From Akebia trifoliata (Eukaryota; Streptophyta; Magnoliopsida; Ranunculales; Lardizabalaceae), in contig CM030709.1 in assembly GCA_017979445.1 (NCBI GenBank), positions 744,001 to 808,000 of the forward strand: a stretch of DNA of 64,000 nt, read 5' to 3'. A model generated the notes under the pieces. The model searched no databases and had not been told where the DNA came from. It saw only the letters and a program-made list of their open reading frames with translations. How positions within the stretch are numbered: the stretch's first letter is position 1; every line of letters starts with the position of its first letter. Shown here one piece after another: positions 1-9,356 of this stretch. The translations under genes were made by a program, and so were the position numbers.

Positions 1-1665
1 ACTGCAACTAAACTTGGAGAAGCTTTTCATTGTCAGATTCTAAAAATGGGTTTTGAATTTGATCTGTTTCTGCAAACTGGGTTGATGGATTTTTATGCAA
101 AAGTTGGAGATTTGAACTCGGCAAGGCAATTGTTCGATGAAATGCCTGATAGAGATGTTGTTGCACATAATGCGATGATAGCGGCATTAGCGAAGCATGG
201 TTATGCAATCGATGCACGGAATTTTTTTGATGAAATGCCTCAAAGGAACTCGTCCTCTTGGAATTCCATGATATCTTGCTATTGTAAGTTGGGCGATATT
301 GATTCGGCACGCTCGATCTTTGATTGCAATCCAATGAGAGATGTGGTGTCATGGAATGCCATGATTGATGGTTACCGTAAGTCAGAACAGCTGACGGAAG
401 CAAGGGAGTTGTTTGATCGAATGGGCTCTGCGAAGAACACTGTGACGTGGAATACGATGATCTCGGGTTACATCCAATATAGGGAATTTGGTAGGGCGAT
501 TTCCACATTTCAAAATATGCAAATGGAGAATGTAAAGCCCACCGAAGTGACAATGATTAGCTTGTTATCTGCGTGTGCTCATCTTGGTGCTTTAGATATG
601 GGTAATTGGATTCATGCCTACATTAGACGCCAAAACTTCAAAATTGATGTTGTTTTGGGTAATGCTCTCATAGACATGTATTGTAAGTGTGGGAGTGTTG
701 AAGCAGCTCTCAATGTCTTTCACCGTCTGTCTATGAAGAATGTCTTTTGTTGGAACTCGATCATTGTAGGATTAGGAATGCATGGTTATGGCAAGGAAGC
801 CATTAATACCTTCGTTGAGATGAAGAAAGAGAGGATAAAACCAGATGGTGTCACCTTTGTTGGTCTGTTGAGTGGGTGTAGCCATTCGGGTCTGGTCTTT
901 GAGGGTAGACAATATTTCTCTCAAATGCTTGAGCTTTATGGGGTCAAGCGTGGAATTGAACATTATGGTTGCATGGTTGACCTTCTTGGCAGAGCCGGCT
1001 TCCTTGAAGAGGCCTTAGAGCTCATTACAACCATGCCCATGACACCAAACACGGTTGTGTGGGGAAGCTTGCTTCGAGCATGCCATATCCACAATGATAC
1101 CAAACTTAGCGAGAAAGTGACAAAGCATTTACTAGAACTGGACCCTTATGATGGGGGCAACTATGTGTTCTTGTCCAATATATATGCATCCGTGAACCGT
1201 TGGGATGACGTGGAGATTTGTAGGAAGTTGATGACTGAGAGGGTAGCTCATAAAATACCCGGTTGTAGTTCGATTGAGGTGGACAATGTTGTACATGAGT
1301 TTGTAGCTGGTGACACTTCACATCCTCAATTTACACAGATCAATGCATTTCTAGATGAGATTGCCAAGAAATTGAGAGGGCTGGGGCATGAACTGCATAG
1401 GGCGTCTGTGCTACATGATATAGACGAAGAGGAGAAAGAGAGTGCGGTAAGATATCACAGTGAGAGGATTGCTGTTGCTTTTGGGCTAATGAGCACACCA
1501 CATGGAAAGCCCATAAGGGTGGTGAAGAATCTTCGAGTATGTAGTGATTGTCATGCCGCTATGAAGCTTATATCCAAGTTATTTAAGAGAGCGATAATTA
1601 TGAGGGATCGGAATCGGTTTCACCATTTTAAGGATGGATCGTGTTCATGTAAGGACTATTGGTGA
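1..1665 (+). CDS. DYW-class pentatricopeptide repeat protein, 5' end outside the window
   Basis: The frame is open from base 1 (in frame with the first visible Met at 46), so the gene begins upstream of the window; 554 codons are visible. Tandem PPR motifs of the P/L/S type fill roughly residues 1-350, with recurring patterns such as ARQLFDEMP, VVSWNAMIDGY and NALIDMYCKCG. E and E+ motifs follow (KIPGCSSIEVDN near residue 418). The C-terminal DYW deaminase-like domain holds the zinc-ligand signature HSE (residues 486-488), CSDCH (514-518) and the terminal CSCKDYW. In this family the PPR array reads an organellar RNA and the DYW domain deaminates C to U; most members are sent to mitochondria or plastids. 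The targeting peptide would lie in the missing N-terminus. There is no frameshift and all DYW zinc ligands are present, so it looks functional. The exact editing target cannot be read from the sequence. Confidence 0.97.
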   Translation, partial: TATKLGEAFHCQILKMGFEFDLFLQTGLMDFYAKVGDLNSARQLFDEMPDRDVVAHNAMIAALAKHGYAIDARNFFDEMPQRNSSSWNSMISCYCKLGDIDSARSIFDCNPMRDVVSWNAMIDGYRKSEQLTEARELFDRMGSAKNTVTWNTMISGYIQYREFGRAISTFQNMQMENVKPTEVTMISLLSACAHLGALDMGNWIHAYIRRQNFKIDVVLGNALIDMYCKCGSVEAALNVFHRLSMKNVFCWNSIIVGLGMHGYGKEAINTFVEMKKERIKPDGVTFVGLLSGCSHSGLVFEGRQYFSQMLELYGVKRGIEHYGCMVDLLGRAGFLEEALELITTMPMTPNTVVWGSLLRACHIHNDTKLSEKVTKHLLELDPYDGGNYVFLSNIYASVNRWDDVEICRKLMTERVAHKIPGCSSIEVDNVVHEFVAGDTSHPQFTQINAFLDEIAKKLRGLGHELHRASVLHDIDEEEKESAVRYHSERIAVAFGLMSTPHGKPIRVVKNLRVCSDCHAAMKLISKLFKRAIIMRDRNRFHHFKDGSCSCKDYW

Positions 1666-2156
1666 CTGGCCATTGTACAAAATTTCCTTTGAAGACTGTT
1701 CTCAAAAGGGTTTAGTCTTGGGAATGAGGGAAAGAAACCCTAGAATTTGTTTAACAGTCATAAATATGGTGGTGATGACTGATGACATTGCTGGTTTTAG
1801 TGTGGAGAGCATTCTAAAGCCCTGTGAGGCCGACATTGATTAAGGCACAATAGAATGTCTTAAGAAATTACACGATGGAGAAGAGGGGAATAATTTTTAG
1901 TATTAGATGCTTTTTTAACATTCATATGATCGAGAAGGGAGTTTCTATTCTTTTAGAGTTTTGTAAAACAAATGTTTTTTAAGGAAAATATCAGTAAATT
2001 AAATATTTTCAAAGCTTCCACATGAATTTCTGTTAGATTCTTCTATTGGTTTCTTGATTGAGTTGAAATATTTTTAAAGATTGGATGCTTCTTGTTAATT
2101 GAGATAAGGTGTAGTCTATGATGATGATGAGTCAATTACAGATTTGTAGTAGACAC
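1666..2156. other. 3' flank of the PPR gene
   Basis: AT-rich sequence following the PPR stop codon, presumably including its 3' UTR. Short open frames here show no family resemblance. I see no repeat or RNA gene. Confidence 0.5.
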
Positions 2157-2165
2157 TTGTTTACA

Positions 2166-2511
2166 CAAATAATGCTGAAGTGACCTCAAAGATTTACCTG
2201 AAGTGGAGGTGTCTATGAATCATAGATGCTTTTCATCGAGATACGAGTGTAAAGCATCTATGATTCTATGTGTACCGCCACGTGAGAAAAGTGAGAAATG
2301 AGGTAAAACTTTGAGGAGTTGTGATTTTCTAACTCCCCCCGGTGTGGCGTGTGCCAGAACCGTAGAGGGATACACAAATGCAATCCCCCCTATACATGTG
2401 TAGTTGTGTATCTCGAAAAAGAAAATGTATGGTTCTGTCACACGCTACATCGAGAGATAAGAGGGGGGAGTCAAAAAATCATCATTCAACTTTGTGGTCA
2501 CTCTAGCACAC
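2166..2511. mobile_element. MULE-type MITE (GACCTCAAAG subfamily), interrupted by a second MITE
   Basis: Inverted ends (left ATGCTGAAGTGACC, right end complement GTGCTAGAGTGACC) are flanked by an exact 9-bp duplication TTGTTTACA at 2157-2165 and 2512-2520, as expected for Mutator-like elements. The arms repeat GATGCTTTTCATCGAG and its complement. A second MITE (2316-2487) sits inside. No coding capacity. Confidence 0.7.
2316..2487. mobile_element. MULE-type MITE (ACNCCCCC subfamily) nested in another MITE
   Basis: The ends are GAGTTGTGATTTTC and, on the complement, GAATGATGATTTTT. A 9-bp duplication flanks it with one mismatch (AACTTTGAG at 2307-2315, AACTTTGTG at 2488-2496). The interior carries the GGGATACAC...GTGTATC inverted motif shared by the other copies in this window. 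Confidence 0.7.
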
Positions 2512-2639
2512 TTGTTTACATGATTCCTCGTTGAAGAAATATAAGGTTAGAAGTGAAAGTGGGTTCAACGATAGATCAACATTCCACACTCCTTTACCAA
2601 CTTGGCTAAGTTGGCACCTTCAGCTACAAGGTTTGATGT

Positions 2640-2945
2640 CATATTATGGAACAGTTTAGGGATTATACATAGCCTTCTTCTGTCTTTTCCCTTCGTGACC
2701 ATTGCTGGCCAGGTGGCGTAGTCCCTCTGCTCTGGGTCATCGTCCAGACGGCAACGATGGTTCTGTACTGTTTTAAGAATCTAAATCCCCACACATTTAT
2801 CTAGAAGCAAGTGTAGTTCACTGATTCCACCGAATGCTCCTATCTCTCGGCAAAGATCGTGTGAGTGTGCAGTTATGCTTCGGATGCTTCGCCATAGAAT
2901 AGATCGACCCAGTTCCCGTTCTTTTCTGGTGCACTCGCTTTGTTA
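2640..2945. other. Probable nuclear insertion of mitochondrial DNA (NUMT)
   Basis: About 300 bp whose balanced base composition and complexity (for example CGTCCAGACGGCAACGATGG and GGATGCTTCGCCATAGAATA) contrast with the AT-rich flanks. The style matches plant mitochondrial non-coding DNA as I remember it. I see no open frame and cannot name the mitochondrial locus. A single-copy nuclear sequence is the alternative. Confidence 0.4.
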
Positions 2946-3030
2946 AATAGTGAAAATCCACATTAATTTTATCTATCTATTAAATAAGATAAATCCTTGG
3001 AATCTTAGTAACATACTAGAGTTTGAGAGA

Positions 3031-3474
3031 TTACAGGGGGTAAAAGAGAAAAGATAATGAAGTTCTAAGGGGGTTATTGAAAAATGGGTAGCATGGTAGA
3101 AGCAATAAAATTGAAAGGGTATTATTGAAAGCGAGAGAAGAGAAAAGATAATATAGTAGGTTATTGGAAAATGGTAGAAAAGAAATTAAAAGAAAAAAAA
3201 AAAAAATCGAAAAGGTTTCCTTGAAAAAGGAAAAGAGAATATACAAAAGTTATTCTCGAAATTCGTGAGTAAATTAAATCCTAACCCTACTTATGGGTGG
3301 GAGAGGAGAACCGTTGCGTTTTATTATATAAATTTTATATTATTATTTATTTTAATTAAAAAGATCACCCATCTTAACATGACAAACTAGCATTAAATCT
3401 TTTTTTATCTAAATAATAAGGAGAGAAATCAATACGCACAATTTTTAACGAATTTTTTACTATAAGGGTTTCGT
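3031..3474. other. AT- and purine-rich intergenic sequence
   Basis: Low-complexity A/G-rich DNA. The open frame on the opposite strand here is a by-product of that composition; no gene or structured repeat is seen. Confidence 0.4.
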
Positions 3475-4064
3475 TCACATTTACCCTAAAGGCACATGTT
3501 AAGGTGCATTAAATACACTTTGAAAATTGATTTTTCATATCAAAACTGCCAGAATTTCTTTTATTAGTTATACCTTGCAATTAAGGAGGTGGTTAACATG
3601 TACCCTAAGGACACACATTAAGTTGTATTAAATACACGTCTAAATTTTTTACCAAACAAAATATGGAAAACAAAACTTTGAAATGACCATTCTGCTTCAA
3701 AATTTCAATGGAACCCTCTCCTTTGGATTACTCGTGGCATTTCCAAGGAGGTATCCCAAAGATCAACAAAATGTAAAGGGTGTGAAATAAAAAAAAGCCA
3801 CATGTCTAGCAATGAGGATGACTCCTCCAAAATTCTAGAATTCTTTTCCCCTTTTTTTGCTTTTTTGATCGATAACCTATTTTAGTGAGTTTAGTAATTT
3901 GGTGTCAGTGGAATTTGAACATAGTGGTCTTTGGTATCATCACTCAAAGACTTTACCAACTAAGCTAGCTGGTACCAATGACTTGATCGCTTCAAATGCC
4001 TATTTTCAAGGTGTATTTAATGCATCTTAACATGTGCCCTTAGGACACACCTTAACAAAACCCT
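3475..4064. repeat. Composite inverted-repeat element with TGTGCCCTTAGG ends
   Basis: The left end (AGGGTTTCGTTCACAT, then a GGCACATGTTAAGGTGCATT arm) is mirrored at the right end by AATGCATCTTAACATGTGCC and ACAAAACCCT. A second left-type arm occurs at about 3592-3650, so at least two copies are nested or fused. Related arms recur at 4785-4945, 25760-25825, 40505-41340 and 42070-42870. A repeat shared with 46555-46735 (about 3675-3840) and a tRNA-like segment lie inside. Confidence 0.55.
3901..3976 (-). repeat. tRNA-like SINE head or degraded tRNA
   Basis: On the minus strand, 76 nt runs from GGTACC to GACACC with a pol III box A-like TAGCTTAGTTGG and a box B-like GTTCAAATTCC at tRNA spacing. 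A 6-bp stem (TCTTTG/CAAAGA) marks the anticodon arm, but its loop is 11 nt and the acceptor stem pairs poorly. It is therefore a tRNA relic or tRNA-derived SINE, not a functional tRNA. Confidence 0.5.
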
Positions 4065-4134
4065 ACAATTAAAAGGTGAAAAAAAGAATAATAAGTAAAC
4101 CAATCAAAAGGCCTTACCTTTAGTGCTAAGTGAA

Positions 4135-4290
4135 CAGGAAAGGGCGGAGCCAAGATTTTGCCCAAGTGGGTACAATCAAGAAGAGGAATTTTTTTTGTAA
4201 AAGCATCTAAAAGTGAAAAAATATATTTGTGGGGGCAACTAAGTGTAGAAATTATTTTTATCGGGGCAATAGTGACATAACTTTTTATCT
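4135..4290. mobile_element. Fragment resembling the CAGGGGCGGAGCC hAT-type MITE
   Basis: The segment GGGCGGAGCCAAGATTTTG matches the left end of the element at 16919-17205, followed by similar G-rich 'gtgggggcaa' sequence. The right terminus and target duplication are not recognisable. Confidence 0.35.
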
Positions 4291-4303
4291 GTAGGTAAAA
4301 TTT

Positions 4304-4399
4304 GTCACAATAGATCACTAATCCATAGACTTTGAAAATTCTTGTCTACTCGTCACAATAGATCACTAATCCATAGACTTTGAAAATTCTTGTCTACTC
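4304..4399. repeat. 48-bp perfect tandem duplication
   Basis: 4304-4351 and 4352-4399 are identical (both begin GTCACAATAGATCAC). The lack of divergence suggests a recent event. Confidence 0.9.
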
Positions 4400-4784
4400 G
4401 TATGAACAGGTAGTAAAATTTATGGGTTTTGTTTTTTTGAAGATTAAAGGGGGATTAAATAGACATCCAAAAAAAAAAAAAAGAGACCCTTGCAATCTTT
4501 CATAAATATGCCTGCATGCATACTTACATATGATGATCTTGAGTTTGCTAGAAAAACTTAAAGGATCCAACCTAAAATTATCATGAGAATTAAGATTTTG
4601 ATTTATCTCTCTAAAGCAGAAGGAAAAGTCAATCTTGTGGAACAAAGAGGCTCTGACTTTGATGACTTTGAACATCTTCTCTTCTCTCTAAAAAGATTTA
4701 TTATAGCCATTGATGCAGCCGATGGCTATTTTTGAGCCAACTCTAACATTCAAAGAGCTAATGTGAAGAGTATTTGTCGGTGCC

Positions 4785-4945
4785 ACCTTAAAGTGTACCC
4801 TAAGGACACACGTCAAAGTGCGATAAATACATGTATTTGATTGTATTTTAGTAAAGATAAATTTTTTAAGGTCATTTTCGGTACAAAATCTAATTTCCCA
4901 AGTGGATTTATTGCATTTTAACGTGGCTTACGTTAACGTGACCCA
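4785..4945. repeat. Short MITE with TGTACCCTAAGGACACACG ends
   Basis: An inverted repeat of about 160 bp: AAGTGTACCCTAAGGACACA at the left, with AACGTGGCTTACGTTAACGT at the right. It is the compact form of the family at 3475-4064. Confidence 0.5.
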
Positions 4946-5267
4946 AAATTCATTACTTGATAGTAACACCACATAAGTCAAGTCTTTGAACAAACAAATA
5001 TACTCATTAACGTGGTTTCTCGGTAATCGAAGGCAGGAAAGAGGGGCTACACACGTGCAACGTGCCTCCATAGGTCGCACGCCGCTGAATTTGCATGGAG
5101 ACGTGCCTCAACTTCTGACTCAAATCACACTTACACTTCAAAAATGTTAGTACCGTGCTCCCGGAAGTTATTTAGTTGAAAATTGCAATCAGATTTCATA
5201 CACGTGTCTCTCTAATGGAGCCCCCTAAGACATAATCCCATCCTTTTCTAAAATTTGACAGATTCAT

Positions 5268-5460
5268 TAAACTGAACTCATATGTTCAGATACAATCCTA
5301 ACCATTTATTTGTGAGACATAATGTTTGGGATAAAACTTAGAGATCTATTATATAGTTTCAAGATACATTTTTTATCCCAATCATTAGATCTCACAAATA
5401 GACGGTCAGGATTGTGTGTGAATATATGAGTTTACTTTCCATGAGTCTACAGATCTAGAC
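5268..5460. repeat. Palindromic MITE with ACTCATATGTTCA arms, copy 1
   Basis: Left arm GAACTCATATGTTCAGATAC and right arm GTGTGTGAATATATGAGTTT are inverted. A second copy lies at 5772-5985. No clear target duplication. Confidence 0.5.
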
Positions 5461-5503
5461 CATTGATTAAATTGGCTACTATCATAAAATGTATAAGGAA
5501 AAG

Positions 5504-5703
5504 GATAATGATTTTCTAACGCCCCTGAGGTGGCATATGCTGGAACTATAGAATATTTTTCTTGGGATATATAATTGCACATATATATTTATGAGGATGT
5601 ACAGTTGTGTATCCTAAGGGAAAAAAAATCTATGGTTCTAGCCCATGTCATGTCAGAGGGCGTATGGGTATATGAGTCAGAGGGGGCGTCAGAAAATCAC
5701 GTC
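5504..5703. mobile_element. MULE-type MITE (GACGCCCC subfamily)
   Basis: The ends GATAATGATTTTC and complement GACGTGATTTTC, followed by ACGCCCC, match the other copies. The inner GGGATAT...GTGTATCC motif is present. I could not find a convincing 9-bp duplication. Confidence 0.6.
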
Positions 5704-5771
5704 TAAATAAAATGTTATCTTTTTTCACTTGGCATACTTGGTAGATCCAATCTAAAATACTATTTACATAT

Positions 5772-5985
5772 GGGTTGGGATCTGTAGACTCGTGAAGGTG
5801 AATTCATATGTTCACACACAAATCCCAATCGTGTATGTGCGAGATCCAACGAATAGAATTGATCTTAGAGATCCGTAAATTATTCTTGAGATATTTTTTT
5901 TATCCGAATTGTTTGATCTAGCACATACATGGTTGGGATTGTGTGTGAACATATGAGTTCACTTTTCATGTGTCTCCTGATCTCA
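5772..5985. repeat. Palindromic MITE with ATATGTTCACACACAATCCC arms, copy 2
   Basis: The left arm TTCATATGTTCACACAC is mirrored by GTGTGTGAACATATGAGTTC at the right. Same family as 5268-5460. Confidence 0.6.
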
Positions 5986-6570
5986 ACTCTTTACGTAGAG
6001 GAATTCTTAATTAATGGTAGACTCCAAATAGCATGACATGGGATCATAGCCGCTAAGACATGAAGCTCAATAAATCTACAACTTAAAAAAATTATGATTC
6101 GATTGTTGTTTAAAATCACTTATAAAAGTATAATTTTGTAGCTTTATCGTTAGATTTTTCTTTCGTACGTAATCAGCCTGTAAGGTTAGTTTGAAGGGTC
6201 TAAGTAGCCAAAAGCCCCCCATGACAATTTTATATGGTGCATGGGACCACAGCAACCATCTTCCCATCCCCATTATTGTATCACGCACTATCCCCAACCA
6301 CGCACCAAATTATATCTTCCTTGTCAGCTAACTTTTGGCCTATTGTGATCGACATTGTCGGTCCAATTTCACCAATCTCAAGCTCCGCATTGAGGGTTCT
6401 ATGGAGTATATCACTTCTCTTTCAACCACTTCTATAAGAATTGTAGTTATAAGATCGATTGTTTGGTGACATTATTTAGGGAAGTTTTTTTTTTTTTTCT
6501 AAAAATGCTTTCAAAAGATGTGGCACTTTTGGTGAAAAATAACTTTTAAAAAGATTTTACTTTCCATCCC

Positions 6571-6988
6571 GACCATGGTTATTAAATATCATACCGGACC
6601 GAAATTACTTGAGCAAGTCATCTCGGTATTGTCTATGAACGAGACGGATAGACATGCCATCTCAATTGTGCCAAATCCCGCGAGATAAACGAGATGACTT
6701 GGACGATATTTTAAAAATCTCGTCCGAATTAATAAAACTCAATTGAGTGAATTGGGATTTTGTATATTTTAATTAAAATAATTTTTTTTTAGAATTTAAA
6801 TATTAATTATATAAATAAAACATGATTTTACGACTAAACATCTTCTAATAATATATCTTACTGTATAGAAGTATTTATAATCATTTTCATATAAAAATAT
6901 TTGAATAAATCATTCTAAATTGAGTTTAATGGGTTATCTGGCCCGAGACAACTCGATCTCGTCCATGAAACTGAGTTTTGAAACCATG
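6571..6988. repeat. Inverted-repeat element with GTCTCGTCC-type arms
   Basis: It begins CCATGGTTATTAAAT and ends with TTTTGAAACCATGAACC, enclosing arms with ATCTCGGTATTGTC and CGATCTCGTCC. Related sequence occurs at 37330-37560 and 63765-63870. Confidence 0.4.
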
Positions 6989-7497
6989 AACCAGACTCCT
7001 ACATAAACTATAATCTAAAAGCTGGTCTGGGGTAGCTTTGAAATATGATCTGTTTCGGATTGAAAATCTGGAAGCCAAATTGTTACAAATAATAATATTG
7101 ACTCAAAAAATAAACTTTTGACGAGGGTCCAGAAGCCAAAATCAGATTCCATTTGGCTACCCAAACACTACCTCAGAATTTAGTTAGTCCTTCCAAATAT
7201 GTGGTAGTATAAGTTAAGAAGTATTAAATAGCACTAAAAATATGAATCTAGTAAGTTCAATGCAATTGGACAGTTGGTATGGACTATGGAGTCTGGACCA
7301 TCTTGACACAGACCCAAAGTTAATAATCAATGTGCATGTGTTATCTGATACACATTTTATATGATTTTAGATAGTTTTCTATGGCATTAAATTAAATTAG
7401 TCCACCATACCAAGAACCCAGCAAAGTTAGGTCTTCTCTTGCTCATCTTCTTCACCTTCACCTTCACTTCATCCTACCCAAACCCAAGAAGCCCAAG
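6989..7497. other. Intergenic region upstream of the DUF688-type gene
   Basis: AT-rich DNA with no recognisable repeat. The last part, with CT-rich stretches around 7430-7480, is the likely 5' UTR of the gene at 7498. Confidence 0.35.
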
Positions 7498-8052
7498 ATG
7501 CTCACTAGCACATCTGATCTTCCCAAAAACTCCCTCCAAGTTAGGAAAGATGACAAGTTCTTCTCTAGGCTTCTATCTAAGGAGAGCTCCATGGCTAAAG
7601 ATTCATTTAGAGTGTATTATGGGGTTGCATCTGGTGCAGTCCCATTCATGTGGGAGTCTCAACCAGGTACACCTAAGAGCAAAGTTCGTGATTCCTTTCT
7701 CCCTCCTCTCACACCCCCTCCTTCCTATCACTTCCATTCCAACAAGAAACCCATTAAAAAATCTTCAAAATTCCACCTCATACACACCTTGTTTCCTAGG
7801 CTCACTGTAAGGAAATTACATTTGTCACCATCACCATCTTCTTCTTCTTCTTCATCATCATCATCTACTCTAATGAATCATTCCAATTTTAATGGAAGAT
7901 TTTCAAGTCCCCAGTCATCATTTGATTCCAATGGAGATGATGAAGAAGCAGCCTTGGGGTCGCCAACTTCGACTTTGTGCTTCGGTATTGGTCGTCATCA
8001 AACCACCACCACCAATGGGTTCAGGGGATGCTATATTCGATGGCGATCATGA
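7498..8052 (+). CDS. Small DUF688-type plant protein, apparent frameshift before the C-terminus
   Basis: A single open exon of 184 codons. The family hallmark YYGVASGAVPFMWESQPGTP (residues 40-59) is intact, followed by PPLTPPPSY, a basic segment (KKPIKKSSKF) and a Ser-rich run. This matches the plant-specific DUF688 family, whose biochemical role is unknown to me. No signal peptide or membrane segment is seen. The start was chosen because it precedes the conserved block and lies just after the CT-rich leader. The frame ends at TGA 8050-8052, but a different frame carries the tail that I recall closing this family (MKNTLSSIVGHGSGQGTA, 8049-8105). The printed C-terminus (residues after about 178) is therefore probably wrong, from either an assembly slip or a real mutation. 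Confidence 0.75.
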   Translation: MLTSTSDLPKNSLQVRKDDKFFSRLLSKESSMAKDSFRVYYGVASGAVPFMWESQPGTPKSKVRDSFLPPLTPPPSYHFHSNKKPIKKSSKFHLIHTLFPRLTVRKLHLSPSPSSSSSSSSSSTLMNHSNFNGRFSSPQSSFDSNGDDEEAALGSPTSTLCFGIGRHQTTTTNGFRGCYIRWRS

Positions 8053-8105
8053 AGAACACCTTGTCGTCCATAGTTGGTCATGGATCTGGTCAAGGGACTG
8101 CATAG
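8034..8105 (+). other. Out-of-frame conserved C-terminal tail of the DUF688-type gene
   Basis: Reading the third frame from about 8037 gives SMAIMKNTLSSIVGHGSG, ending at TAG 8103-8105. A net shift of two inserted bases (or one lost) near CTATATTCG at 8031-8039 would join it to the upstream frame. Confidence 0.55.
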
Positions 8106-8871
8106 AGATTCTTGATCTTGCTTTTCTTCTTGTTTTTTATCCTAAAAGGTTGGGGGGTTCCTTGTTCTATCTATCTTGGGTTGTATAATGTTTGGTAGAA
8201 GGTAGTAACTTAACTACCATAAACATGAAACAAAATGTTTGCAATTGATTTTCATCATGGTCATCATCTTGATTTCCTCGAAATATAAAAATATGTTTCA
8301 TTTAAGTAATAAAATGAAGCTTAATTGAGTAAAACGTAAACCATCTAAATGCATATTGTTCAGTGATAATTATGTGTGTGAGAGAGAGAGAGATCACCAT
8401 CACTGATGGGCAATGATCCCAATATCGTACCAGTTGGGTATTTCCAATCTAGACAACATTCACTTTGTGATAGAGCAATCAAGAGTTAAAACATATATTT
8501 TTTTTCTTTTGATAAGATTCCAGACCCGGACTTTATTAGCTTAAAAGGGAACTTGGATTAAAGGTCCGGAGATTGGGCGATTAACACTCTTAATCCACGC
8601 AAGTTTTTGAGTTTGACTCATTATAGATGAGTTTGGCAACTTCAATTTTTTTTTTTATTTATCATAGAGTTCACAGAAATCCAGGATCCACCAATCACAT
8701 GAGTCCACGTGTATTGATCAATGTCATCTCTAATTTGCAAAACTACCCTTGTTAGATATAATTAAAACTACCTTGCATGCTTGACGTGGCATGCACCGAC
8801 GAATTTGTAACCATTGTGAGCAAAAAAAAATCACTTGGCAACTACTTTTTTTAATGATTTTTTTTTTTTTT
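8106..8871. other. 3' flank and intergenic sequence
   Basis: Probable 3' UTR of the DUF688-type gene, a short (GT)n(GA)n tract near 8371-8392, then AT-rich DNA without recognisable genes. Confidence 0.4.
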
Positions 8872-9093
8872 GAATCGTGATAATTTGACTTACCCACGTG
8901 GCATACTCAATTGACACCCCTAGCATGACATGTTCGGAAATCATAGATTTGTCTTCTTCGGGATATAGAACTGCGCTTTCCCATAAACAAGGGTAGATTT
9001 ACATCCTGAAGAGGGCAAATCTACAGTTCCTAAACATGTCACGTCAGGGGTGTCAACTGAGTATGCCATGTGGGTAAGTCAGATTATTAGGAC
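8872..9093. mobile_element. MULE-type MITE (CACGTGGCATACTCAA subfamily)
   Basis: The ends are GAATCGTGATAATTTGACT and complement GTCCTAATAATCTGACT. Both arms carry the CACGTGGCATACTCA / TGAGTATGCCATGTG pair and the inner GGGATATAG motif. It sits between T runs that could be a 9-bp T duplication. Confidence 0.7.
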
Positions 9094-9126
9094 TTTTTTT
9101 TGTTGCTAATAGTGCTAACTCACATA

Positions 9127-9356
9127 GAATCGTGATAATCTGACTACCACGTGGCAAACTCAATCGGCTACCCTGATATGAAAAGTTTGGGAACCGTAAA
9201 TCTGCAGTCCCCAGGATACACAGTTGCACTTCCCCATAAAAAGTGTATCTCGAGGGAATTGTGTATCCCGAGGAGCATAGATTTATGATTCCCGAACTTG
9301 TCACGTTAGGTAGTCGATTAAGTATGCCATGTAGGATAGTCAGATTATCACAACTC
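9127..9356. mobile_element. MULE-type MITE (CACGTGGCATACTCAA subfamily)
   Basis: The ends are GAATCGTGATAATCTGACT and complement GAGTTGTGATAATCTGACT. The flanks ACTCACATA (9118-9126) and GCTCACATA (offset by one base after the right end) fit a 9-bp duplication. It lies 33 bp from the preceding copy. Confidence 0.75.

Noticed and set aside
8..553. Minus-strand frame opposite the PPR gene
   Set aside because: It is a shadow of the PPR coding region with no family features.
7892..8188. Alternative plus-strand frame overlapping the DUF688-type gene
   Set aside because: It does not contain the conserved tail, which lies in the third frame, and it has no recognisable domain.
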